From contig NZ_CP100404.1 of the NCBI RefSeq assembly GCF_024218775.1, positions 806,001 through 870,000 on the forward strand: DNA of 64,000 bases. Direction: 5' to 3'. The notes under the pieces are model-generated. The model was not told where the DNA came from, did not search any database, and saw nothing but the letters and a program-made list of their open reading frames with translations. Every line of letters starts with the position of its first letter. Position 1 is the first letter of the stretch. This stretch comes from Haloarcula marina (GTDB taxonomy: Archaea; Halobacteriota; Halobacteria; Halobacteriales; Haloarculaceae). Shown one piece after another: positions 35,462 to 44,091 of this stretch. The position numbers and the translations under genes are program-made.

Positions 35462-35806
35462 TTACGAAAACTCTTTAGCGAGTTCGGCTTCCTGACTGTC
35501 CAGCAGGGCTCCGGCGTAGTCGTCCGTAGAATCTGGGCTGTACCGTGCCGTCTCCGTCCGCCTATCGAAGTCGATTAAACCGCAGTCAGCCAGCATCGGC
35601 AAATGCTTGTGGTACAGCGCGATGGCGACGCGTGTACTGTCTGGCGCTGACGAGTTCGCCTCTTGGGAAACGATGTAGTCTACGAAGTCGTCCAGTGATG
35701 CCACTCCATCCTCAGTACGGTGGAGGTAGTAGAGTATCATCCGCCGACGTTTATTCGCAAGGCATCGATGCAAGGTATCCAGCGTGTTTTCCTTGCTTGT
35801 GCTCAT
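35462..35806 (-). CDS. Small winged-helix regulator, DUF7344-like
   Basis: A 114-aa protein starting MSTSKENTLDTLHRCLANKRRRMILYYL. The sequence fits the small haloarchaeal DUF7344 winged-helix (ArsR-like) group: ALYHKHLPMLADCGLIDFDRRTE is the recognition helix and wing region. Its coding region is less GC-rich than its neighbours. It has a leader with a GGAGGAT Shine-Dalgarno (complement of 35818-35824) and a strong AT-rich promoter (35861-35876), both unusual here. Targets unknown; the adjacent HTH-10 gene is on the same strand upstream. Confidence 0.8.
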   Translation of the reverse strand: MSTSKENTLDTLHRCLANKRRRMILYYLHRTEDGVASLDDFVDYIVSQEANSSAPDSTRVAIALYHKHLPMLADCGLIDFDRRTETARYSPDSTDDYAGALLDSQEAELAKEFS

Positions 35807-35817
35807 CACGGAACATT

Positions 35818-35876
35818 ATCCTCCGGTCGCAGAAGGACGTGCGGCATCACAAACTGATTGTTTTATATATGTTTTG
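35818..35876 (-). promoter_or_regulatory. Promoter and Shine-Dalgarno for the DUF7344-like gene
   Basis: Minus-strand ACATATATAAAA (35861-35872) is the strongest TATA element in this part of the window, and GGAGGAT (35818-35824) is a full Shine-Dalgarno 11 nt before the ATG at 35806. This gene is therefore leadered, unlike most genes around it. Confidence 0.6.
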
Positions 35877-35885
35877 AGGGCTGCA

Positions 35886-36632
35886 CTACGACGCGTCGAA
35901 TCCGGCGGTGTCGGATGGCCCGATGGTCAACGTGTTCTTGACGAGGCTCGTCTGCCCGCGCCGGAGTCGTTCGGACGTGGCTCGAGCGGAGATGCCGAGC
36001 GACTCCGCGACGTCTTCGAGGGTGGCCTGGCGAGGAATCTCGAAGTACCCCATCGCTAGCGCCCGAATCAAGGCCTCGCGTTGCTTCTCGGAGAGGTCGT
36101 ACTCACCCAGTTTCGGGGCGGTCATGTCGTAGAGGCGAATGACGCGTTGGTCGATGCCTCGCTCGTCACAGAACGTTCGGAAGCCAGCGAGGTGTGCTCG
36201 CGTCTGAAACCGGAGTTTCAGGACCCACTCGTCCGCCTGCCCGGTTGCACCGAGAACGGCGGTCCGTTCGTGGTTGCCCTCGGCCCACCCGAGCAGTCCG
36301 TCGCTGTCTTCCGTCCACGTCACGCCGTACAGGTTTCCCCCCTCGAACGTGGCCGCTCTCTGCACGCGGTCCACGTGGGGGTCCTCGGCGATGCCCTTCC
36401 GAAACGCGGGCGCCGTCTCGTCGGTGGCCCAGAAGTACGGCAACGGGGTGTGGTTCGTGGGTATCAACTGCTCGAACTCGACGACAATGTCGGGGAACTC
36501 GCCGAGCACGTCGGCGAACGCCAGTTCCTCGGCTGGGACCGCAAATTCGTAGACGACCATCGGTTCGTCGGAGCGCTGGTCGGCACTCGACGGTGTCGCG
36601 GGGCTACCGGTGTTGGAAGTGGAGTCGGTCAT
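35886..36632 (-). CDS. Bat-type HTH-10 transcriptional regulator
   Basis: A 248-aa regulator starting MTDSTSNTGSPATPSS. The N-terminal sensor-like region (about 25-175) contains EFAVPAEELAFADVLGEFPDIVVEFEQLIP. The HTH-10 domain is at about 180-235 (LSEKQREALIRALAMGYFEIPRQATLEDVAESLGISARATSERLRRG). No cysteine cluster like that of the 7624 regulator is seen. Upstream in-frame sequence up to 36818 lacks homology features and is not included. It probably controls a nearby gene set; the target is unknown. Confidence 0.85.
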   Translation of the reverse strand: MTDSTSNTGSPATPSSADQRSDEPMVVYEFAVPAEELAFADVLGEFPDIVVEFEQLIPTNHTPLPYFWATDETAPAFRKGIAEDPHVDRVQRAATFEGGNLYGVTWTEDSDGLLGWAEGNHERTAVLGATGQADEWVLKLRFQTRAHLAGFRTFCDERGIDQRVIRLYDMTAPKLGEYDLSEKQREALIRALAMGYFEIPRQATLEDVAESLGISARATSERLRRGQTSLVKNTLTIGPSDTAGFDAS

Positions 36633-36953
36633 GCTGGCTGGTCGCTGTTGCGAAACGCGTGGGTGTGTGATGCGTTCCGCGTCACGGCGACGCGAGGAGA
36701 ACGAGAGACTGCCTGTTTGCCCGGGTATCCGGCTCAAACGACCCCATTGCGGAGGGGGTACGAGCGCATAGTGTGCAACCGTGGTTCCGTACTGGGAACC
36801 TTGGTCAACCAAGGCCATAAGGGTTTGCTATCCCGTCTCACGATAGGGCCGACAGGTGACCGCCCGCTACGGGCGCTGGGACCGGTGTACTCGCTCGACG
36901 GTGCCCTTTCGAGGTCACTGACCCTTCGCAGAACGGACACCGAATCGGGCGAC
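36633..36953. other. 321-bp intergenic region with clustered inverted repeats
   Basis: No coding sequence is supported here. It holds three adjacent inverted repeats: GGTTCC/GGAACC (36783-36800), CCTTGGT/ACCAAGG (36799-36814) and GCTATC/GATAGGGC-type arms (about 36827-36849). A minus-strand TATA-like CCCTTATGG lies near 36815-36823. They lie about 150 bp upstream of the HTH-10 gene and beyond the end of the epimerase gene, so they may be regulator sites or a bidirectional terminator-like structure. Confidence 0.5.
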
Positions 36954-37874
36954 TTAGAGCAATCCCACCGAATCGTACCACGCCACCGTCTCGGCAAGCG
37001 CGGCCTGCCACGACCGCTGGCGCACCGGGGCCCGTTCGGTCAGGTCCTCGCGGACGGTCCCGAAGTCGCCGCGCTGGACGAGGCCGTCGCCAGGGACCGG
37101 TGAGACGCCGACCCGATGCAACGCGTCCAGCGTCGGTTTGACGACCCATCGGGCGACGCCGTAAGGCACGTCGACGACCCGGCAGTTTCCGGGGGTGTGC
37201 TGTGCGATGGTTCGGAGCACCTGCTTGTACGAGAGGTTCGGCCCGGTAATCAGGTGGCGACCCGCCGCCGCCGATTCGAGGCAGTGGCGGATGCTCCCGA
37301 CCACGTCGTCGACGTGGACGACGTTGTACTCGTCGTGGGTGTACAGCGGCGGGACGAGGACGCGGTTGTTGGCGACGGGCGTGATGTGCTCGCTCCGGGT
37401 CAGGCGGTAGTCCCGCGGGCCGAAGATGTACGTCGGGTACAGCGCCGACACCGAGAACGGATGGTCCCTGTCGAACAGCAGTTCCTCGGAGGCGAGTTTC
37501 GACTGCTGGTACGGGGAATCGGGGTCGGCGGGCACCTCGGGATGTGCGCCGATGGTGCTGAGGAAGACGAACCGCTCGACGCCCGCCTCTGCGGCCGCCT
37601 CGACGAGGCGTTCGGTCCCGGCGGTGTTGGTCCCGGCCATCGCCCCCGCGTCGTACACGGCGGCCGCGAGGTGGACGACCGAGTCGACGCCGTCGAGCGC
37701 GGCGGCCAGCGAGTCGGGGTCCGAGAGGTCCGCTTCGACGGTTTCGACGCCGTCGGGAAGCCGTGCCGTCGACGCCGTCGGGCGTACCATCGCCACCGCG
37801 TCGTGGTCGTCGCCCAGACCGGACAGGAGGTTCAGGCCGATGAAACCGGTCGCCCCGGTCACGAGGACGGTCAT
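36954..37874 (-). CDS. NAD-dependent epimerase/dehydratase family protein
   Basis: A 306-aa extended SDR. VTGATGFIGLNLL at about 4-16 binds NAD(P). Catalytic residues are in FLSTIGA and SPYQQSK (YxxxK). HPFSVSALYPTYIFGPRD is the substrate block. The C-terminal third is closer to dihydroflavonol-reductase-like or sterol-dehydrogenase-like members than to GalE, so a reductase is possible. It overlaps the Gfo/Idh/MocA gene by 4 bp (ATGA), so the two act from one mRNA and may perform consecutive sugar oxidations. Confidence 0.82.
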   Translation of the reverse strand: MTVLVTGATGFIGLNLLSGLGDDHDAVAMVRPTASTARLPDGVETVEADLSDPDSLAAALDGVDSVVHLAAAVYDAGAMAGTNTAGTERLVEAAAEAGVERFVFLSTIGAHPEVPADPDSPYQQSKLASEELLFDRDHPFSVSALYPTYIFGPRDYRLTRSEHITPVANNRVLVPPLYTHDEYNVVHVDDVVGSIRHCLESAAAGRHLITGPNLSYKQVLRTIAQHTPGNCRVVDVPYGVARWVVKPTLDALHRVGVSPVPGDGLVQRGDFGTVREDLTERAPVRQRSWQAALAETVAWYDSVGLL

Positions 37875-38872
37875 CGCTTTCCTCCCTCGGCCAGTTCGTA
37901 GGCCGCGTCGATGACCTCGGCGACGGCGACCCCCCGACTGGCAGGGGCGGCCGTTTCTCTATCGCCCGCCGCGGCGTGGTCCGCGAAGTCGTGGACCCGC
38001 GTCGCGTGGGCGTCCTCGTCACTGGCCGGAAACAGCGACGCGATGCCGATGTCGACCAGCGACCGCTCCCCGTGTTCGAACTCGAACGGGCGGCCGTGCA
38101 CGTCGCCCTGTAAGGTCTCGGCGTCCAGTTCCAGCCAGCCCTCCGTGCCGACGACGAGGAGGCGACTGACCCCCTCGGCTTGGGTCCACGTCGCCGAGAG
38201 GTCGACCGGGACGCCGTCGAACTCAAGCGAGACGCGGGCGGCGTCCTCGACGGCGTCGCCCCGGAGGTGGCGCACGCTCGCGTCGGTGACGGTCGGGTCC
38301 CCCCCGAACACCTCGAACAGCACGTCGAGCGAGTGGGGAAACAGGTCCCGCGCGACGCCGCCGCCCGCGAGGTCCGGGTCGTAGTACCACCCCTGACGCG
38401 GCGGCGTCGAGTGGTGGGCGACGGTGACCTCCACCACGTCGCCGAGCATGTGGTTCGACAGCAGCCTCAGCGCGCGCTGGTAGTTCCGGTAGTACCGGTG
38501 GAGATAGCCGACCTGCGTGACGACGCCCGCCTCGGCGGCGGCGTCGGCCATCCGCCGAGCGCTCTCTGCGGTCAGCGCCAGCGGCTTCTCACAGAGGACG
38601 TGACACCCCGCGTCGACGGCGTCGAGAAAGATTCCTTCGTGGGTACTCGGCGGCGTGCAGATGCTGACGATGTCGAGGTCGTGAGCGGCGAGCATCGCGG
38701 CCGCGTCGGGGTACCCCGGCAGCGATAGCTCAGATTCGGCGCTCGCCCGTCGCGTGTCGTCGCGTTCGGCGAACGCCACGACGCGAGTGTCGGGGTGGCT
38801 GTCGAACCCCGGTACGTGGTAGTCGGTCGCCATCCACCCCGCCCCGACGACGCCGACGGCCAGTTTGGTCAT
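37871..38872 (-). CDS. Gfo/Idh/MocA family oxidoreductase
   Basis: A 333-aa NAD(P)-dependent oxidoreductase. The Rossmann start VGVVGAGWMATDYHVPGF is followed by VSICTPPSTHEGIFLDAVDAGCHVLCEKPLA, which contains the catalytic-type EKP lysine. The C-terminal beta-sheet domain has ARVSLEFDGVPVDLSATW. Members often oxidise UDP-sugars or inositols in glycan pathways; the substrate is not predictable. A minus-strand TATA-like box (GGGTTTATCC) at 38895-38904 gives a leaderless start. Confidence 0.88.
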   Translation of the reverse strand: MTKLAVGVVGAGWMATDYHVPGFDSHPDTRVVAFAERDDTRRASAESELSLPGYPDAAAMLAAHDLDIVSICTPPSTHEGIFLDAVDAGCHVLCEKPLALTAESARRMADAAAEAGVVTQVGYLHRYYRNYQRALRLLSNHMLGDVVEVTVAHHSTPPRQGWYYDPDLAGGGVARDLFPHSLDVLFEVFGGDPTVTDASVRHLRGDAVEDAARVSLEFDGVPVDLSATWTQAEGVSRLLVVGTEGWLELDAETLQGDVHGRPFEFEHGERSLVDIGIASLFPASDEDAHATRVHDFADHAAAGDRETAAPASRGVAVAEVIDAAYELAEGGKR

Positions 38873-38894
38873 GGGGTACCGACGCTCGTGGTCG

Positions 38895-38904
38895 GGATAA
38901 ACCC
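38895..38904 (-). promoter_or_regulatory. TATA box for the Gfo/Idh/MocA-epimerase operon
   Basis: Minus-strand GGGTTTATCC, 23-32 bp before the ATG at 38872. Confidence 0.6.
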
Positions 38905-38977
38905 ATCTCTAAGGTCGTCTTACCGCCCGGCCGCGGCGACCATACAGTTAGGACCCCGGCGGGTGAACCGACTGGCG

Positions 38978-40030
38978 ATGACCGACCTCACGACTTCGGT
39001 GCACCGCTCTATCACCGAGGTCAAACGGGGCGAGTGGAACGCTATCGTCGCCCAGCAGTCCCGGACCGGGAGCGTCTTCGAGCGCTACGAGTGGCTCGAC
39101 GCCTACGAGCGAGCGACCGGCGCCGACGCCCGCCACGTGCAGGTCCGCAAGAACGGGACGCTCGTCGGCGTCCACCCGACGTTCGTTCGGCCGCTCCCGG
39201 GGACGCCGTTTCGGTTCCTCGGCCCGGCCAAACCCGGGACGAACGGTGCGCTGATAGCCACCGACGAGGACGCCGTCTTCGCCGCGCTCGCCGACCGGAT
39301 GGCCGACTTGACCGGCGGCCGGACAATCGGCCACCTGCTCCGCCCCGCCTCGGGGCGGTCGGTTCGGTACGCGACGCGCCTTCGCGACCGGAACTACTAC
39401 CCGTCGGTCCGGGACTGCCAGTTCGTTCTCGACACCGACCGCCCGTGGGACGCCGTCGAGAGCGACCTCTCACAGAAGAAGCGGCGCAACCTCCGGAAGG
39501 CCGACGAAGCGGGCGTCACCGCCACCGACGTTCCCGTCACGGCCGACAGCGTCGATTCGTTCGCCGAGCGACACGCCGCGCACGTGGCGCGCCTCGACGG
39601 CGACGGCGCGTCCCCCGAACTCCTGCGAGCGCTGCACGCGACAATCGGCGACCGCCTCAAACTGTTCCGGACCGCCGTCGACGGCGACCCGGCGGGCGAA
39701 CTGCTGGCGGTCTGTGACGACGAACGCGACAGCCTGTTCCTCCTCTTTCCCGCCTACGACCCGACGAACTTCGAGCACTTCCCGTCGGAGGTACTGTATC
39801 GGGCCGCCATCAAGTGGGGCATCGACAACGGCTACGCCACCTGCAACTTCGGCGAGACGACGCCGGACTTCGAAGACGGGACGTTCGCGTTCAAGACCGC
39901 GTTCGGCGGGCGGGCCGTCCCGACGCTCCGGTGGGAGCGGATAGATTCGCTGGTCGGCCGCGTCCTCTACCTCCTCGGGAGTGACCGCGTCGTCGCCCGT
40001 CTGTTCCGGTCCGCGACGGGGAACGCCTAG
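38978..40030 (+). CDS. GNAT/FemAB-like acyltransferase
   Basis: A 350-aa protein starting MTDLTTSVHRSITEVKRGEWNAIVA (an in-frame GTG at 38963 is a possible alternative). The fold is the BioF2/FemAB-type double GNAT: GSVFERYEWLDAYERATG, DLSQKKRRNLRKADEAGV and ELLAVCDDERDSLFLLFPAYD, then YATCNFGETTPDFEDGTFAFKTAFGG. Such proteins transfer acyl or aminoacyl groups, often onto cell-wall or exopolysaccharide sugars. It sits next to sugar-modifying genes, which fits surface glycan acylation. It converges on the NUDIX gene with a 4-bp overlap. Confidence 0.8.
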   Translation: MTDLTTSVHRSITEVKRGEWNAIVAQQSRTGSVFERYEWLDAYERATGADARHVQVRKNGTLVGVHPTFVRPLPGTPFRFLGPAKPGTNGALIATDEDAVFAALADRMADLTGGRTIGHLLRPASGRSVRYATRLRDRNYYPSVRDCQFVLDTDRPWDAVESDLSQKKRRNLRKADEAGVTATDVPVTADSVDSFAERHAAHVARLDGDGASPELLRALHATIGDRLKLFRTAVDGDPAGELLAVCDDERDSLFLLFPAYDPTNFEHFPSEVLYRAAIKWGIDNGYATCNFGETTPDFEDGTFAFKTAFGGRAVPTLRWERIDSLVGRVLYLLGSDRVVARLFRSATGNA

Positions 40031-40458
40031 TCGCCGCTCGGACGGGCGACCGACCCCGCGGCGAGGGCGCGCTCTACGGCCGTCGACTGCGGGGTACTCA
40101 GGCGTTCGCGCAGGTCTGACTCGGGGAGCCACGCCCAATCCGTGTGTTCGTGGCTCAGCGTCACGTCGGGTCCCTCCGTCCCGTTCGTGGTGCAGTGATA
40201 GTACACCGCGAAGCGCCCCTGACTCCGGTCGTTGTGCCACGTGACGGCGTGGACCGGTTGGTGGACCTGCACGGTCAGTCCCGTCTCCTCCAGTATCTCG
40301 CGTTCGAGGCCCTCGACGACGGCCTCGCCGTCGTTGATCCGCCCGCCGGGGAGCTCCCAGCCGCCGTCGCTCGCGCGTCGAATAGTGAGGACGCGACCGT
40401 CGGGCGCGCAGATGGCCCCTCGGAGGCTCACCGTCGCTTCGAGGAACTGCTCGTCCAT
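40027..40458 (-). CDS. NUDIX hydrolase
   Basis: A 143-aa pyrophosphohydrolase. The NUDIX box GGRINDGEAVVEGLEREILEETGL is complete: the Gly, Glu, REILEE core and terminal Gly are all present. Substrates of the family are nucleoside diphosphates linked to other groups; the sequence does not tell which. It converges with the FemAB-like gene. Confidence 0.9.
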   Translation of the reverse strand: MDEQFLEATVSLRGAICAPDGRVLTIRRASDGGWELPGGRINDGEAVVEGLEREILEETGLTVQVHQPVHAVTWHNDRSQGRFAVYYHCTTNGTEGPDVTLSHEHTDWAWLPESDLRERLSTPQSTAVERALAAGSVARPSGD

Positions 40459-40549
40459 ACACGCCGATGGATAGGCGGTAGTGTCAGTCTACCGGTCGCA
40501 CGACTCCGTTGCCAGCGTTCATGTTACTGGCCTGCGAAGAGGGCGACGA

Positions 40550-40984
40550 ATGTACTCCCGCGACCACGCGATTCTCTCGCTGTTGACGGGCCTCGCTGTC
40601 GTCGTGGCGACGACGCCGCCGGGACACCCGATGGCGGTCGTCGCCGTCGCCCTCGCGGTGGGTGTCGGTATCGACTTCGACCACTTCCTCGTCGCCTACC
40701 TCCACACCGGGTCGGCGAAGAACGCCCGGCGCCTCCTCGCCAATCCCCGCTTGGCGGTCACCGACCAGCGGGCGCTGTTCGACGACGCCGACCTCTCGCG
40801 ACTCCAACGACTGCTCAGTCACGCCCTCATCGCGGGACTCCTCGTCGGCGGTCTGTGGGTCCTCGGGGCGACGTACTGGGCGTTCGTCGTCGGCGTGAGC
40901 CTGTACGTCCACGTGGTCGCCGACCTCTACGCCGACGTGCGAGACACCGCTGGCGAGTCCGGTCGGCACGCCGGAGACGCCTGA
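40550..40984 (+). CDS. Small membrane protein, metal-dependent hydrolase-like
   Basis: A 144-aa protein starting MYSRDHAILSLLTGLAVVV. Conserved acidic/His residues occur in VGIDFDHFLVAYLHTG, RLLSHALIAG and LYVHVVADLYADV, with about four hydrophobic segments. The layout is like a short DUF457 or phospholipase C/P1-like membrane hydrolase, similar in spirit to the gene at 13516. The ATG at 40550 begins the homologous part. Function unknown. Confidence 0.65.
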   Translation: MYSRDHAILSLLTGLAVVVATTPPGHPMAVVAVALAVGVGIDFDHFLVAYLHTGSAKNARRLLANPRLAVTDQRALFDDADLSRLQRLLSHALIAGLLVGGLWVLGATYWAFVVGVSLYVHVVADLYADVRDTAGESGRHAGDA

Positions 40985-41173
40985 GGACCGACCGGCGCTT
41001 TGGGCTCCGGACCGTCGCTCGGCCGCTGTCTCTCCCCTCGCTCCGTCGCTGACCAGGGTTGCCGGACCGACGCACGCTGACGCGCTTTGGGAACACAACC
41101 GCAAGTGCGGAGAACGTCCCGCCCGACAGTGTAGACGAACCGGTGTCGAGAGCGACGGCAGTCTCTCAATACG

Positions 41174-41887
41174 ATGATCGGACACGCACTCTCTCCCCAG
41201 CTAGCACAGCCACTCGAACCAGTCCGGACGGAACTGCGGACGGTCCTCGCAGAGCCGACCCTGCTGTTCGGCTGGGTCGCCGTCGTCGCCTGCTCGGTGG
41301 CGGTCCTGTGGTGGGACATCCGGCGGCACAACCGCGCGCTCCCGTCGATGATGAAGGGCGTGTGGTCGCTCGTCGTCTGTTACTCCGGGCCGTTCGGCCT
41401 CGCCGTCTACTGGTACGCGGGCCGGACGCAGATCTCCCGGGACTCGCTGTGGCGGCGCGGCCTCCGGTCGACGGCGCACTGCTACTCCGGATGCGGTGCG
41501 GGTGAAGTCGTCGGCCTCCTCCTCGCACAGGGGCTCCTCGGCCTCGCGGTCGGCTGGGTCGCCGCCGTCACCTTCGGGTTCGCGTACACCTTCGGCTACG
41601 CGCTCACCGTCGGCCCGCTGATGCAAGAGGGGGTGAACTTCTCGACGGCGATACGCGACGCCTTCTACAGCGAGACGCCCTCGATTACGGTGATGGAAGT
41701 CGTCGCGGTCGGTTCGGACCTCCTGCTCGCGGCCGAAGCGGGCCTCACGGACGCCCTGTTCTGGTCGTCGCTGGTCCTCTCGCTCTCGCTCGGCTTCCTC
41801 GCGGCGTTCCCCGTCAACCTCGCCCTCGTCCGCTTCGGCGTCAAAGAGGGGATGGAGAATCCCGCGGAGATGGGCCAGTCGGCCTGA
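41174..41887 (+). CDS. DUF4396 membrane protein
   Basis: A 237-aa membrane protein with about six TM helices. The DUF4396 features are visible: MMKGVWSLVVCYSGPFGLAVYW, STAHCYSGCGAGEVVGLLLAQGLL and FGYALTVGPLMQEG. The Cys/His residues in the HCYSGCG loop may bind metal. Function unknown. A decayed heavy-metal exporter gene follows directly on the same strand, so the pair might once have formed one unit. Confidence 0.82.
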   Translation: MIGHALSPQLAQPLEPVRTELRTVLAEPTLLFGWVAVVACSVAVLWWDIRRHNRALPSMMKGVWSLVVCYSGPFGLAVYWYAGRTQISRDSLWRRGLRSTAHCYSGCGAGEVVGLLLAQGLLGLAVGWVAAVTFGFAYTFGYALTVGPLMQEGVNFSTAIRDAFYSETPSITVMEVVAVGSDLLLAAEAGLTDALFWSSLVLSLSLGFLAAFPVNLALVRFGVKEGMENPAEMGQSA

Positions 41888-41928
41888 GCGTCGGTTCTGT
41901 ATAGCACGGACCAGTTTACGGATGCCCG

Positions 41929-42470
41929 GTGGTCGATGGCCGCTCGGGACCCCAGGCCACGAAACCGACCGCCTCGCCCCCGCTGAAGACGACTGTTCGC
42001 CGAGACACTGCCACCGTGCGGTCGAACCACCGGACCGCTCGTTTTCCGGTAGCCAACGAGCGGATGCAACTCGTCGCGGGCGCGCTACTCGGCCTGACCC
42101 CGGGGTGTGGCGGCGCGATTATGGCGATGCCGCTGTACATCCGCGGGACGGTCAGTTTCCGAACCGTGGTCGCGGCACTCGCGACCGCGTTGGCGTGTCG
42201 ACTCCAATCGGGGGTGCGCTGTTGGGTTTCGCCACGGGGTGTGGGCCACAAATCGTCTTCCCCCGGATATCCCTACAGGGCGGCATTCCCTTCTCGGCGC
42301 TGACCGCGAACGCCATCAGTCAGGACGGCGACGCGCTGTTCCCGCTGATGGCTATCGACATGAAAGCGGCCATCGTCGCAACCATCTATACGACCATTCC
42401 CGCGCTCGTCGTGGGCATCGCGGTGTACCACGTCTGGCCGTTCGGGAGTTTCCGCTTCGGCGTGCTCTGA
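41929..42470 (+). pseudogene. Decayed 10-TM heavy-metal (putative manganese) exporter gene
   Basis: Two pieces of one transporter lie in different frames. The first (about 42061-42185) reads VAGALLGLTPGCGGAIMAMPLYIRG. The second (about 42190-42470) reads GALLGFATGCGPQIVF, then IPFSALTANAISQDGDALFPLMAIDMKAAIVATIYTT and ends WPFGSFRFGVL. They match the two inverted halves of the putative manganese transporter (ArsP_2-like) family. The frame shifts near 42185-42210, and much of the family's length (usually over 350 residues) is missing between the halves. No start of normal family type is seen. It is therefore a truncated, frameshifted remnant. Confidence 0.7.
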
Positions 42471-42955
42471 GGCGGTCGCCGTTTCGACCGACGCGCGGGT
42501 GACCGCACCACCACCGTCGACGCTGTCGCATCGGCCCCAACACGCGACGCGTATTCTCTCGATAGTCCTATTTCGGATGCGTCGACGACTGCGGTTCCCT
42601 GCCATAGCGATTTCGGGCGGGCCTGACTGCCGGTTCGTGGGAGCGCCGCGAAACGCGGTCGCCGGTGCGACGAACGTCCCCGACACGGTCACCCTCACCC
42701 GCAGGGACACCCGACACGTCCGAGCGTCCGGGACACCGCTATCGAGGATTCGAAACCCGAGATTCGTCGTCGCCGTTTTCGGGAGACCCCGAATTCAGCC
42801 GTTCTGCCCTTCCTCCAGCCAGTCCCGCTGCAACCGGACTCTCGCTTCGCCACGCCAATTTCATATCGCGATATGGCGTTTATCAGTCGCGTACTGCGCG
42901 GTCCACAGACCCGTTGCTCACTGGCGAAAAACCGCGAAATCGAGAAATACGGGGG
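42471..42955. other. 485-bp region without a supported gene
   Basis: Open frames here are Arg/Ser/Pro-rich with no acidic bias and no recognisable motif. A 14-bp perfect palindrome, CATATCGCGATATG, lies at 42862-42875. Several AT-rich patches (e.g. cgatagtcctatttcgg near 42559) break the high GC. It lies between the decayed exporter and the 3' end of rio2, and may be further decayed sequence or hold regulatory sites. Confidence 0.5.
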
Positions 42956-43864
42956 TCAGGGAGAGTAGTTCGCCACCGTCTCGAAGGCGTCGTCGGCCAC
43001 CGCGTCGGCAAGGGCGTCGACGTCCACGTCGTCGACCTCGGCGGGATACTTCCGCTGGAAGTAGCTCACGATGTTGTCCACGTCTCGGGTCAACAGTTCG
43101 CGCGCGTTTTCGTGGTCGGTCGGCACCGCCTGCGGCCAATCGAAGACGACGACCCCCTGGGTCGTGACGAAGACGTTGTACTCGCTCATGTCCGCGTGGA
43201 CGAACCCCTCCCGATAGGCCGTCTGCATCTCGTCGAGGACTAACCCCAAGACCGGGACTACCTGTTCCGGTTCGAGACCGGTTCGGGAGAGTTCGACGCC
43301 GTCGACTTTCTCCATCACGATTGCGTGGCGGTTCGTGTCTATCGGCTGGGGGACTGAAACCTCGGGGTACAGCGTCTCCAGCGCGTCGTACTCGCGCTCG
43401 GCGGCCTTTCGGGCGGTGTAGAGCCACGAGACGTGGTCGCGGTCGGACGTGTAGTCCCGTTCGCGCATCACTTCGCGGAAGTTCGTGTACCCTTCGCGGT
43501 GGTACTTCAGCGCCAGCGGTTTGTACGACTGAACCTCGTACACGTCGCTCTCCTTGCCGACGCCCAACGGCGCGCCGAATCCCTCGATGCTCCCGCGTTC
43601 GACGAAGGTGTGGAGTGCGAGCGCGTCGTACCCCTCGAAGGTGAGTTTGAACCCCTCGTACTGGATGGTCTTTCGCTCGACGAGGCCGCGGTCCTCACAG
43701 CGGTCCAGCCGATAGTCGACGTTCTCCTCGGTCAGGCGGGAGAAGTCGGTCAGTTTCTCGCGGTTGACGTACTCGGAGAACCGCATCCCCTGTTCGACGC
43801 CGGACAGCAGATGGAAATCCTCGGCTTCCAGTTCCGGCAGCACAGAAGCCACGTTCTGGACCAT
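42956..43864 (-). CDS. rio2: RIO2-family serine/threonine protein kinase
   Basis: A 302-aa atypical kinase starting MVQNVASVLPELEAEDF. The N-terminal winged helix (about 1-90) is typical of RIO2. The nucleotide loop is in GVGKESDVYEV, the catalytic loop in FVHADMSEYNVFV, and the metal-binding Asp in VFDWPQAV. In archaea and eukaryotes RIO2 acts in late 40S/30S subunit maturation. The 22 codons upstream of this ATG are in frame but do not fit the family. It has a minus-strand TATA-like CTTTTAC near 43891-43897. Confidence 0.93.
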   Translation of the reverse strand: MVQNVASVLPELEAEDFHLLSGVEQGMRFSEYVNREKLTDFSRLTEENVDYRLDRCEDRGLVERKTIQYEGFKLTFEGYDALALHTFVERGSIEGFGAPLGVGKESDVYEVQSYKPLALKYHREGYTNFREVMRERDYTSDRDHVSWLYTARKAAEREYDALETLYPEVSVPQPIDTNRHAIVMEKVDGVELSRTGLEPEQVVPVLGLVLDEMQTAYREGFVHADMSEYNVFVTTQGVVVFDWPQAVPTDHENARELLTRDVDNIVSYFQRKYPAEVDDVDVDALADAVADDAFETVANYSP

Positions 43865-44091
43865 TAGCGCTCCATAGCCGCCCGACTCGTAAAAGTTCGA
43901 CGCGTCGCGGTCTGCGCGGTAGTATATCAAATAACGCTATACAGAATGGCCGTCGAGGGCATCGGCCTCCAGTATCTCGACGATCCCGAGACGTTCGAGT
44001 TCGACGGCGGCTACGTCGCTTGCCCGACGGACGAACGCGGAAATTGTTGACTGAGGCGAATAACGAAGTGGGTTCCCGCCCTCCTTCCGGT

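Noticed and set aside
42499-43167. Plus-strand gene in the 485-bp gap and over the rio2 3' end
   Set aside because: The product is Arg/Pro/Ser-rich, without acidic bias or motifs, and it overlaps rio2 by more than 200 bp.
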